The position numbers and the translations under genes are program-made. Under the pieces are notes generated by a model. It saw only the letters and a list, made by a program, of their open reading frames with translations, searched no databases and had not been told where the DNA came from. Positions 43,666 through 52,188 of a stretch of 64,000 bases of DNA are shown one piece after another (position 1 is the first letter of the stretch; every line of letters begins with the position of its first letter). Location: the NCBI RefSeq assembly GCF_021389975.1, contig NZ_CP089981.1, positions 948,501 to 1,012,500 of the forward strand, written 5' to 3'. Source of the stretch: Fulvivirga ulvae (GTDB lineage: Bacteria > Bacteroidota > Bacteroidia > Cytophagales > Cyclobacteriaceae).

Positions 43666-45222
43666 TTATTCTCCCAAAGCAGATACGATCGCTTCAACCG
43701 CATCTGCATGCACTGTTACTCCTGAATTTCTGTTAAATAAGCCATAGCCATAATTGCCAGTATGTCCGTTATCCCAATAAACCGGCACCATTCCATTGCT
43801 CAATGCTGCCGACGTTACATAGTTCAGGTAATAATTTCTTGAAGCCACGTGCTCTTCATAGTTTGAATTTATAGGATTAGTTTTAAGTATAGAGCCAAAC
43901 TCTCCCAGGATTACTCCATAGCCGTTGTCAACAAAGTTTGTTTTCATTTTACCAAACTGCTCATCTACCCAGGCTTCATCTCCCCATCCGGCATGCGCAG
44001 CACTACCTGAGTTAGCGACACCCCAAAGAGATACCTGGTCGGTTTCCTGCAAGGCAAGCTCATAGGGATCATAGAAGTGAACCTCCACCATAAGCCTGTC
44101 ATCAGTATCATCGGTGGGAATAACCATATGATCCACTCCATAAGAGATATTGGTCACATAGGTCTGAACAATAATATGACGATAAGTATTTCTACCTCCG
44201 GTAGCTCTTACTGTATTTACAAAGGTCTGGTTAAAAGAATTTTGCACCTCTGCATATTCAGTTGTTGGTTCATTAAAATTCCCGTCTTCATGCACTTCAT
44301 TTGTCCCCGCAAAAAGCAGACGGTCATCGTAATTTCTAAAGAATTTGGCAATCTGCTTCCACATAATTCCAATCCTTTCATTGATAGCGTCCTGCTGATC
44401 ATATGTGGTATGATCCATCCAGCCTCCATCCCAGTGGATATTGATCATAACAAACATGTCGTTATCCAGAGCATAATTTACTACTTCCTCAACACGTAGT
44501 TTCCACTCATAGCTGATTTTGTATGTAGCAGGATCGTCAAACATATGCGACCATGAAACCGGAATTCTTATGGTATTGAATCCTGCTGCTTTTACAGAAT
44601 CAATCAGTGTTTTGGTAACTACCGGGTTACCCCATGAGGTTTCGTTTCCTGACAACTCTCCGCCACCATTATTAGAAATTGCTTCCAAAGAGTTACCCAC
44701 ATTCCACCCCACTCCCATTAATTCTGTAAGTTGCACCGAGGTCAGGTCTCTCATATCCGTGTTATCCGGATCAATATAATCCGGTAATTCAGGCTCTACG
44801 GGTTCTTCATCAATGGTGCCTGCTGCCTGATTTACTGTAATCTGTATGGTATCTGCTCCCTCACTGGCCAGCTTTAAGATCATGCTCCGAGCTGCGGTAG
44901 TTTCATTGGCATCGGCTGTGACCTGAACGGTAACATTACCCTTTGACGTATGAATATTTGGTCTGCTCCACAGGTCAACATTATAGTCAAACTTCCACAC
45001 TACGTTACTGGTGATCTGCAATTCTTTGCTTCCGCCTTCCGCATCAAAATCTAAAATAACAGGACTTGCCGCAAGCTCGGCTTCCGTCTTTTCTATAACT
45101 TCTCCTTCGTCATCACCACAGCTACTTAAGGGTAATGTTATTCCACATAATATTATCAGCAAGCCGCCAAGGTGTGCCAGATATTTCATTCTTCGCTTTT
45201 CCATAAATTTCATTTTGCTCAA
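43666..45222 (-). CDS. GH5 endo-xyloglucanase/cellulase with BACON domain
   Basis: A 518-residue lipoprotein (lipobox LPLSSCGDD, Cys 35 from the first Met; starts at internal Met 4, 7 or 12 are also possible). An N-terminal BACON module (~47-133) is followed by a Pro/Glu linker and a GH5 catalytic domain (~155-515). The barrel shows MGVGWNVGNSLEA at its opening, FNTIRIPVSW, INIHWDGGW, acid/base Glu in FAGTNEVHED and nucleophile Glu in GVILGEFGS. It resembles GH5 subfamily 4, whose Bacteroides member with the same BACON-GH5 order is the surface endo-xyloglucanase of the characterised locus. Probably the key depolymerase beside SusCD. Follows the binding-protein gene after 110 bases. Confidence 0.93.
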   Translation of the reverse strand: MSKMKFMEKRRMKYLAHLGGLLIILCGITLPLSSCGDDEGEVIEKTEAELAASPVILDFDAEGGSKELQITSNVVWKFDYNVDLWSRPNIHTSKGNVTVQVTADANETTAARSMILKLASEGADTIQITVNQAAGTIDEEPVEPELPDYIDPDNTDMRDLTSVQLTELMGVGWNVGNSLEAISNNGGGELSGNETSWGNPVVTKTLIDSVKAAGFNTIRIPVSWSHMFDDPATYKISYEWKLRVEEVVNYALDNDMFVMINIHWDGGWMDHTTYDQQDAINERIGIMWKQIAKFFRNYDDRLLFAGTNEVHEDGNFNEPTTEYAEVQNSFNQTFVNTVRATGGRNTYRHIIVQTYVTNISYGVDHMVIPTDDTDDRLMVEVHFYDPYELALQETDQVSLWGVANSGSAAHAGWGDEAWVDEQFGKMKTNFVDNGYGVILGEFGSILKTNPINSNYEEHVASRNYYLNYVTSAALSNGMVPVYWDNGHTGNYGYGLFNRNSGVTVHADAVEAIVSALGE

Positions 45223-45292
45223 AATCTTTTTTAAGGACTTTGAAAATATCTACTTTCAAAGCCCTTGTTTTTCCTTCATTAAAACCCTTCGA

Positions 45293-45307
45293 CTGATTTA
45301 AAATCAG
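45293..45307 (-). other. Small hairpin between binding-protein and GH5 genes
   Basis: CTGATTT-A-AAATCAG, a seven-base perfect stem in the 110-base gap. AT-rich and without a T-run, so not a strong terminator; it could mark mRNA processing between the SusCD part and the enzyme part. Confidence 0.3.
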
Positions 45308-45332
45308 GTATAGTCCTATTCTTGTCAATGGG

Positions 45333-47174
45333 TCAGTACAGGGTAATATTGTCAATCGTGGCCGTCACAGCTCCGATATCATCGATATCCGCGGCCATAC
45401 CACTCATGTCAATTACAAATACCAGGGCAGTTTCATAGAGGCTTCCCGGTTCGGCATAAACAGTATAAGTTCCATTACCTGTTACAGTAACTTCTCCCGG
45501 TCCACCACCCCAATATTGAGCTGACCAGTCTGCATCAGCTAGACCAATGGCGGTATTGTAGCTGCCTGAGGCACCCCCAGCCAATGTAATACCCTGAAGA
45601 GTGAATGTTATTTCGATCCTATTGCTGAAAACAATAGCCACCGGATCTAAAGGAGGATCTGCCTTTGTAGAACCGAAATCATTGTATAGTTCCAATCTCA
45701 GATTGCCATTGTCTTCCAGGTCACCGAAAGCCAGTTTTGCGTTATTAAAAGGAACCACCGTACCTTCAGATCCACCTCCGGCGTCTGCCTGAAGCAGCAG
45801 GTGATACGCCAAATACTGATCTTTTCCATCTATGCGCACACCTACCCACATGCCAGTTACGGCACCTGTTTGATCCTTTTCAAGTTTAAGTATCCTCCAT
45901 TGATTGTCGGTAGAAGTATGCAATGTTATAACGCTTCCAATATTAAAGGACGGCGTGACACCCGTGAAAGTATAGAATCCTTTATCATTCAAAGTATAGG
46001 TGCCGTTAGATGTATTACCATCCGGATCAACGTATTCAACGGTGTAATCGGCAGAGTTGAAGGTCAGTGAGAAGTCCTCATATGTAGCCGGAACACTTTC
46101 GTCAAAGCCTGTTGAATCGGGATAGCTGGCAGGCGATGACCAACTGTAAAGTATAGAACCATCAAGTCCTGCATAGTTAAACGGTGTCTCGGGTGATAGC
46201 ACCCATGTTAGCTCGTTGTCAACAATAGAAGATACATCATCCATCCATCCATCAGGCAAGTCTGGCTCCGGATCCGGGGTATCGGCAGGTACCCATTTAT
46301 CTGAGTACTCTTTAGAAATATAATTGAATACAAGCATGGCTTCGCCATCGCACGATGCACTTCTTACAAAACCCAGTTGCATATAATCTTCTGTAAGAGA
46401 AAAGATTCTTGCTGAACCCCAATTGGTTACACAGGCATCGGTATTAGGAGAGTGCAGGGTGGTAACATCACTGGTAGTTAACCTGTAACTGCCTGCATCC
46501 AGAAAATAGGTGCCACTCTCCTGCCCCCTTGCAGGGATCATTTTATGGTCTGCCGTAAGGAACGCTCCACCTTCCAGACTAAAGGTCATCTCACCATAAT
46601 CACCCAAATCAGCAAGCCACTGATTACCTTGCCAGTCCGGCTCCCAACTCCAGCAATCGCCGTCTTCTACCAGACATTCTCCCTGCCAGCCATTATCGGT
46701 ACCAAAGAAGTACTGTGGCCCTGAAAAGTATTTTGAAACACCCTCAGCATTTAAGTCAAGAACCCATGTTTTTGAATGTCCTACTCCGCCACCGGTAAGC
46801 AGGCTCCATAAAGGGTGGTCTACATAGCTTAAGTTCTGAGTGGTGATGTTCAGCACAACTGTATCCGCACTTACATATCCTCCACCGCTTTGTACACCAT
46901 AAACAAACTTATAGGTGCCTTCAAAAGGTAGCAACACTGTATCTTTTATCCTGGTAGACCTTCCCATTGGTGTTGTCCACAAAGGTGTTGCGTTAGGCGT
47001 TAAACTCTCCAGTATGATCATATTGGGATCATCAGGATTTTGCGTTATTTCATACTGCAGGTTCTCAACAGGGAGTATCTCTCCCAATTCATACTCATCC
47101 TGACAGGCCGTAAATATCAAACCTACGGACATGATGAAAAACCAGTATTTGAAAATATTTCGTTTCATAATCAT
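45333..47174 (-). CDS. Putative surface glycan-binding lipoprotein
   Basis: A 613-residue lipoprotein (lipobox LIFTACQDEYELG, Cys 24; the acidic residues after Cys fit the surface-export signal). It has no recognised catalytic motif. After ~90 residues resembling an Ig/PKD-like fold, the sequence is rich in Trp, Tyr and Gly (GKTWVLDLNAEG-type start, WSWEPDWQGNQWLADLGDYG), then several beta-sandwich segments up to the C-terminus, typical of carbohydrate-binding lectin-like domains. Its place directly after SusD and before GH5 is that of the surface glycan-binding protein in glycan loci. Function is inferred from position and form; the sequence family is unfamiliar to me. Confidence 0.7.
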   Translation of the reverse strand: MIMKRNIFKYWFFIMSVGLIFTACQDEYELGEILPVENLQYEITQNPDDPNMIILESLTPNATPLWTTPMGRSTRIKDTVLLPFEGTYKFVYGVQSGGGYVSADTVVLNITTQNLSYVDHPLWSLLTGGGVGHSKTWVLDLNAEGVSKYFSGPQYFFGTDNGWQGECLVEDGDCWSWEPDWQGNQWLADLGDYGEMTFSLEGGAFLTADHKMIPARGQESGTYFLDAGSYRLTTSDVTTLHSPNTDACVTNWGSARIFSLTEDYMQLGFVRSASCDGEAMLVFNYISKEYSDKWVPADTPDPEPDLPDGWMDDVSSIVDNELTWVLSPETPFNYAGLDGSILYSWSSPASYPDSTGFDESVPATYEDFSLTFNSADYTVEYVDPDGNTSNGTYTLNDKGFYTFTGVTPSFNIGSVITLHTSTDNQWRILKLEKDQTGAVTGMWVGVRIDGKDQYLAYHLLLQADAGGGSEGTVVPFNNAKLAFGDLEDNGNLRLELYNDFGSTKADPPLDPVAIVFSNRIEITFTLQGITLAGGASGSYNTAIGLADADWSAQYWGGGPGEVTVTGNGTYTVYAEPGSLYETALVFVIDMSGMAADIDDIGAVTATIDNITLY

Positions 47175-47191
47175 GTTTTTAAAGATTTATT

Positions 47192-48781
47192 TTATTCCCA
47201 TCCCGAATTTTGTATCAACACTCCACTTGAACGCGTAACCTGATTCTGAGGGATCATTTGAAAGCCTCTGGTATCTATTACGTTAGCTGCCAGGATAGAT
47301 TTATCAGCCGGCACTCCACCATTCATAACTGTAGTCTCTTCCGCAATTGCTTCTGCTGCTACATTAACTCCCTGGCGTAGAAGGTCCCAGTACCGGATAC
47401 CTTCAAGGGCAAATTCCAATCTCCTCTCTTTCATTATGTTATTGAATGTAGCCGGAAGTGATGTCAGACCAGCCCTGTCTCTCACCTCATCAAAGTAGCT
47501 TTGAGCACTGGCGCTTCCCAACTCTGCCGCCATTAGCAGTACATCTGCATAGCGTATTACAACATAATCCTGGTATTGGCCGATCTGAAAATTTAAAGCT
47601 CCGTTGGCTACCGCTACATCGGTTCCATCCGGGTTGGCCAGCGGTATATATTTCTTACCGGTGTAACCGGTATATTCTCTCTGATCTTCATTATCAAAAT
47701 CCAGTCCCTCTTCTTCAATGGCAATGATGGAAGCTTCTTTTCGGACATCTTCATCGTCATATGTCATATAAAGGTCAGGGCTTACCGTACAGGCTCCCCA
47801 CCCGCTACCGTAAGGGCTGAAATACTGGCTTCTGAAGCCCAACAGGACTAACCAATGGTTTCCATCCGTATTGCCATCGTAATCTGAAGTAATGTTGTAT
47901 TTAATAGCGAATACCGTTTCTGCATTATCCTTACCAGCGTATGTTGTAGTAAGGCCTTCTCCTTCCGGTGCTGAGGATGCAGCTGGCCATAGATTTTTAA
48001 AATCCTCTATTAAACTGTAAGAGCCTTTTGCAATAACATCTTCGAGCCCTTGTAATGCCTGAGCTTTTGACACCACTCCTACAAGGTCACTACTTCCATA
48101 ATATCCGGTGTAGAACAAAAATACTCTGGCCAGATAAGCTTTGGCTACCCATTTATTTACTCTTCCGGGCTCTACAGTTTCACTTCCATTTTCTGCTGCG
48201 AATTGTAGATCTTCCGCGATCAAAGTGTAAATGTCATCAGCCTCTGCCTGAGGTATATTTCCTGTTGTAGGTTCAGTAACTAAAGGTACTTTTTCCCAGA
48301 TTCTCACCATATCGTAGTAGCAATAGGCTCTTAAAAACCTGGCCTGTGCCTCTATACTGTTACGATAAGCGTCATCACCTTCCCAGTTGATCTGATCAAT
48401 CTTTTGGAGGAGTACATTAATTCTGTAAATCGCCTGATAATAGGCTACCCAGTTAGCATTCAATATGTTGACCTCCCCTGTAGATACTGACAGGTCAAAC
48501 TCATCAAGTACCCTGAAGTTCAGCCCATCGTTATTACCGGTACCTCCAAAACAGTTGTCAGATAAAACTTCTGATAAAACCGGAAATGCTACGCCTGATG
48601 CATACAATTGCTGTACACCATCGTAGCATCCGACAATGGCCAGTTCGGCGTGTTCTTTGGTTTGATAAAAGCTGTCATCGGTCAAAGTAGTTTTGGGCTC
48701 AGTATCCAGAAAATCGTCTGTACAGCCCGCATTAAAAACTATGACCATCAATACAAGTAGATATTTATTTAAATTCTTCAT
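47192..48781 (-). CDS. susD-like: SusD/RagB-family nutrient-binding lipoprotein
   Basis: A 529-residue outer-membrane lipoprotein (lipobox VIVFNAGCTDD, Cys 19) of the SusD family. DDFLDTEPKTTLTDDSFYQT is the standard opening; the TPR-rich helical scaffold shows AQARFLRAYCYYDMVRIW, NKWVAKAYLARVFLF and the late IMKERRLEFALEGIRYWDLLRQG. SusD caps the SusC porin and captures oligosaccharides on the cell surface. It begins 14 bases after the SusC gene and is followed by the binding-protein gene, the usual order. Confidence 0.95.
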   Translation of the reverse strand: MKNLNKYLLVLMVIVFNAGCTDDFLDTEPKTTLTDDSFYQTKEHAELAIVGCYDGVQQLYASGVAFPVLSEVLSDNCFGGTGNNDGLNFRVLDEFDLSVSTGEVNILNANWVAYYQAIYRINVLLQKIDQINWEGDDAYRNSIEAQARFLRAYCYYDMVRIWEKVPLVTEPTTGNIPQAEADDIYTLIAEDLQFAAENGSETVEPGRVNKWVAKAYLARVFLFYTGYYGSSDLVGVVSKAQALQGLEDVIAKGSYSLIEDFKNLWPAASSAPEGEGLTTTYAGKDNAETVFAIKYNITSDYDGNTDGNHWLVLLGFRSQYFSPYGSGWGACTVSPDLYMTYDDEDVRKEASIIAIEEEGLDFDNEDQREYTGYTGKKYIPLANPDGTDVAVANGALNFQIGQYQDYVVIRYADVLLMAAELGSASAQSYFDEVRDRAGLTSLPATFNNIMKERRLEFALEGIRYWDLLRQGVNVAAEAIAEETTVMNGGVPADKSILAANVIDTRGFQMIPQNQVTRSSGVLIQNSGWE

Positions 48782-48795
48782 AGCTATTCAGGTTG

Positions 48796-51700
48796 TTAAA
48801 AATTCACATTTAAGCCCAACATGTATGTCCTTGGCCTTGGGTAGAAGCCCAGGTCAACTCCTGAAGAACCGGTTTCCAGGCCGTAGCCTACCTCCGGATC
48901 CATACCATCATATTTTGTGAAAACATAGGCGTTTTGAACTGTTGCATATAGCCTAAGCTTTGTAAAGAAATTGATCTTCAACAAGTTGGTGAAGTCATAT
49001 CCCAGTGTAATGTTATTAATCCTAAAGAAATCTCCATCTTGAACAAAAAGATCTGAAAACTGATAGTTTACATTAGTCTCGGTTACACGAGGTGTGCTGT
49101 TTGAGGTACCTTCACCGTGCCACCTGTCGAGTATGGCGGTTGTATAATTGGCATAGGTATTTGAATGGTTTCTATAAGATTGTACAATTTGATTTCCTGC
49201 TACTCCATAGCCAAGCACTGAAAAATCAAAACCTTTATAATCCAAACCAAATGACAAGCTAAAAGTATAATCAGGATTAGGGTCACCAACCATCGTTTTA
49301 TCATCATTGTTAATGACACCATTATCATCGCGATCTACATAAATAACATCACCTGGTTGTGCATTTGGTTGTATAAGGTCTCCTTCTGAGCTTCTGTAAG
49401 CGTTCACCTGTTCCTCAGTCTGGAAGATACCTGCCGTTTCCCAACCCCAGAAATAACCAATAGGAAAGCCGGTCTCTGCTCTATGGTAAAATTCTCCGGC
49501 GTTATCATACAGCATATTTTCAAGACCATGAACAATACCATCACTTGTTGGCACTTCTTTCACCTCATTTTTGTTTTTGGCCCCGGTAACATTTACAAAG
49601 TAATTGATATCCCCTATCTGATCTTTCCATGATAAAGTAAGCTCAACTCCGGTATTTTCTACAGTACCGCCGTTGAAGAAAGGAGGCAATGCTCCATCGG
49701 TGGCGAACCCTGGTTTTTCCAGAAGCCAGTTTTTTGTGGTCTTTTTATACCAGTCAGCATTCACATCCAGTTTGCCATCAAGCAGAGCCGCATCAAGGCC
49801 AATGTTTAACTGCTCAGAGGTCTCCCATTTTACGTCTGTATTAGACAAACGCGATGGATAAGCACCAACAGTATTGCCACCACCATCATAGTCCGCCGAG
49901 CCAAAGTAATAATTGGAAGAGCCTACTTCGATAGGTGTTATATATTGAAAAGCAGCGATTGAAGCATTACCAACCTGACCCCAGCTCGCTCTCAATTTCA
50001 GGAAGTCAATCTTATTCTCTAAGTTCAGGTTAGACCAGAAGTCCTCTTCGGATATCACCCAACCTGCTGATACAGAAGGAAAGTAACCCCACCTTTTACC
50101 ATCAGCAAAATTGGCAGATCCGTCAGCCCTGAATGTGGCATTGAGCAGGTACCTATTTTGATAATCATAGGAAACCCTTCCAAAATAGGATAGTAGCTTG
50201 TAGGGATCGAACGGGCCTCCGCCTAATGACAGATTAGCCAGATCAGTATTTGTGGCATTATCTATATATGCATGATCAAGGTCTGAAAAATAAAGCTTTG
50301 AATTGCTTGCATTCACAAAAGACCCCTCATTAGTATAAGCTGACGTACCGCCTAAAACAGTAATATTATGACTGCCAAGTTCCAAATCATAAGTAACAAT
50401 ATTATCCCAGGTCAAGGCAAGCCCCTTGCTCATGCTCTGGTTAACCACATCATTCAAACGTTGTGCGTAAATCGACAGCTCATATACCGGCTGATATCCG
50501 CGGCTTTCGCTAACGTAGTAGTCATAAGCAAAACGGGTCCTGAATTTAAGGTTTTTAATAGGACTCAACTCCACATAAAAGTCTCCAAAGATCTTCTGGT
50601 TGTTGTTGTCATTTTGGTTATTCAAGATCATAGAGGCGTAAGGGTTATTCTCTCCTGTTGCCCATGGCTGCCATTCCACGCCGTTATACATTACCCCTTT
50701 GCCGACACTGTTGTTAAGAAAGTTGCCGCTATCATCATACATCGGTAAAAAAGGACTGGTATTAAAAGCTCCCCGAAGTGAATTGTTATATTGGTTTCCA
50801 ACAGAAATGCCGTTCTTTTTAATATACGATCCGGTGAGGTGCTGGCCCAGCTTCAGTATACCGTCAAAAAACTTGTGCTCTGTATTTAGTCGCAGTGAAT
50901 AACGCTCATAATTAGATACATCCGGACCACCAACAATACCCTCCTGTCCGGTGTATGAGGCTGATAAAGAATAGATAGAAACATCATTTCCACCATTCAG
51001 CCCAAATGCATAGTTCTGCATTACGGCATTGTTGTACATCATTTCATCGATCCAGTCAGTGCCCTCTCCCATAGCAGCTATTTCATCGGTCGTGAAATAA
51101 GGTACTTTGCCTGAGTTAATGGCTGCTTCATTCATGATTACCGCATACTCACGACTGTTGAGCATCCTGATCTGTTTTGAAGACTCCTGCAAACCATAGT
51201 AAGAATCAAACGTAAATCGTGTCTTACCGGCAATGCCCGATTTCGTGGTGATCAATACCACGCCATTGGCAGCCTGAGCACCATAAATAGCAGAAGATGC
51301 CGCATCTTTCAGTACATCAATGCTTTCTATATCGGCTGTGTTGAGATAGGAGATGTCTCCGGTTTGAATGCCATCTACAACATATAAGGGACCAGAGTTA
51401 TTGATTGTACCGGCTCCCCTAATGGTCACTTTGAGGCTTTCCCCTGGTTGACCAGATGTGGCCGCAATATTAACACCTGATATTTGCCCTTGAAGACCTT
51501 CCAAAGCTCCGGTGGTACTGAGTTGATCGATCTTATCTCCTTTTACCTGCCCGGTAGCTCCGGTGAGCAATTTCTTTTGTTCCACACCATAACCGATCAC
51601 TACTACCTCTGCGAGTTGGGTAATATCTTCGGACATCTCCACATCTATAACCGAGCGACTACCAACAGCTATTTCCTGGGTTTCAAAACCAATAAAGGAG

Positions 51701-51906
51701 AAAACAAGGGTAGCGTCGGGACTCGGAATACTCAGCGAGTAGTTTCCTTCAATGTCCGTAACTGTACCTATGTTGGTATCTTTAACGATAACACCGACGC
51801 CAGGCAGGGCATCACCCATGGCTGAGATCTTGCCCCTGACGTTGTGCTGTCCTAATGCCACCTGATATAAGCAGAGTGACATCATCAATAGTAAAACTTT
51901 CTTCAT
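48796..51906 (-). CDS. susC-like: SusC/RagA-family TonB-dependent transporter
   Basis: A 1036-residue outer-membrane porin. Signal peptide (~1-19), a carboxypeptidase-regulatory-like beta domain (~22-100, VRGKISAMGDALPGVGVIVKDTN ... VVVIGYG ending the SusC signature), the plug (~115-235, TIRGAGTINNSGPLYVVDG) and a 22-strand barrel to the C-terminal Phe. It imports oligosaccharides across the outer membrane with energy from TonB. First gene of an operon of about 17.7 kb ending with GH95. Its 282-base upstream region holds two copies of AAACGTTT 22 bases apart and other dyads, likely targets of hybrid sensor 2. Confidence 0.95.
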   Translation of the reverse strand: MKKVLLLMMSLCLYQVALGQHNVRGKISAMGDALPGVGVIVKDTNIGTVTDIEGNYSLSIPSPDATLVFSFIGFETQEIAVGSRSVIDVEMSEDITQLAEVVVIGYGVEQKKLLTGATGQVKGDKIDQLSTTGALEGLQGQISGVNIAATSGQPGESLKVTIRGAGTINNSGPLYVVDGIQTGDISYLNTADIESIDVLKDAASSAIYGAQAANGVVLITTKSGIAGKTRFTFDSYYGLQESSKQIRMLNSREYAVIMNEAAINSGKVPYFTTDEIAAMGEGTDWIDEMMYNNAVMQNYAFGLNGGNDVSIYSLSASYTGQEGIVGGPDVSNYERYSLRLNTEHKFFDGILKLGQHLTGSYIKKNGISVGNQYNNSLRGAFNTSPFLPMYDDSGNFLNNSVGKGVMYNGVEWQPWATGENNPYASMILNNQNDNNNQKIFGDFYVELSPIKNLKFRTRFAYDYYVSESRGYQPVYELSIYAQRLNDVVNQSMSKGLALTWDNIVTYDLELGSHNITVLGGTSAYTNEGSFVNASNSKLYFSDLDHAYIDNATNTDLANLSLGGGPFDPYKLLSYFGRVSYDYQNRYLLNATFRADGSANFADGKRWGYFPSVSAGWVISEEDFWSNLNLENKIDFLKLRASWGQVGNASIAAFQYITPIEVGSSNYYFGSADYDGGGNTVGAYPSRLSNTDVKWETSEQLNIGLDAALLDGKLDVNADWYKKTTKNWLLEKPGFATDGALPPFFNGGTVENTGVELTLSWKDQIGDINYFVNVTGAKNKNEVKEVPTSDGIVHGLENMLYDNAGEFYHRAETGFPIGYFWGWETAGIFQTEEQVNAYRSSEGDLIQPNAQPGDVIYVDRDDNGVINNDDKTMVGDPNPDYTFSLSFGLDYKGFDFSVLGYGVAGNQIVQSYRNHSNTYANYTTAILDRWHGEGTSNSTPRVTETNVNYQFSDLFVQDGDFFRINNITLGYDFTNLLKINFFTKLRLYATVQNAYVFTKYDGMDPEVGYGLETGSSGVDLGFYPRPRTYMLGLNVNF

Positions 51907-52188
51907 ATTACATATGCTTTTAACTTGGTTGAGATAATCATTTAGAAAAATGATCTAAAACGTTTCCAGCCATTTCGGCAAACGTTTGCGATGTACAATG
52001 TAGGAAGATTGGCGTTTTAGGGGAGGTATCAAATGTTTCCAATGTGTCCACTATAGGTTAAGTGGGTCGATCCACTGAAATTCCTCCATAGATTAGTGAT
52101 ATTTTAGCAGGTATCGGAGCGTTATCTATGGCTGCCAGTGATGTCAATCAAGGTTTAAATGGGGTGATCGCGGGCATTTTTTCCTAGA
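51907..52188 (-). promoter_or_regulatory. Control region of the SusCD operon
   Basis: Gap between the sensor 2 stop and the SusC start. It contains a hairpin next to the gene (ATCATTT 51937-51943 / AAATGAT 51948-51954), two AAACGTTT palindromes at 51958-51965 and 51980-51987 (22 bases centre to centre, about two helical turns), and a dyad AGTGGGTCGATCCACT at 52061-52076 with a further TCCACT at 52047-52052. No canonical TAnnTTTG is seen, as may be expected of an activator-dependent promoter. Confidence 0.6.
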
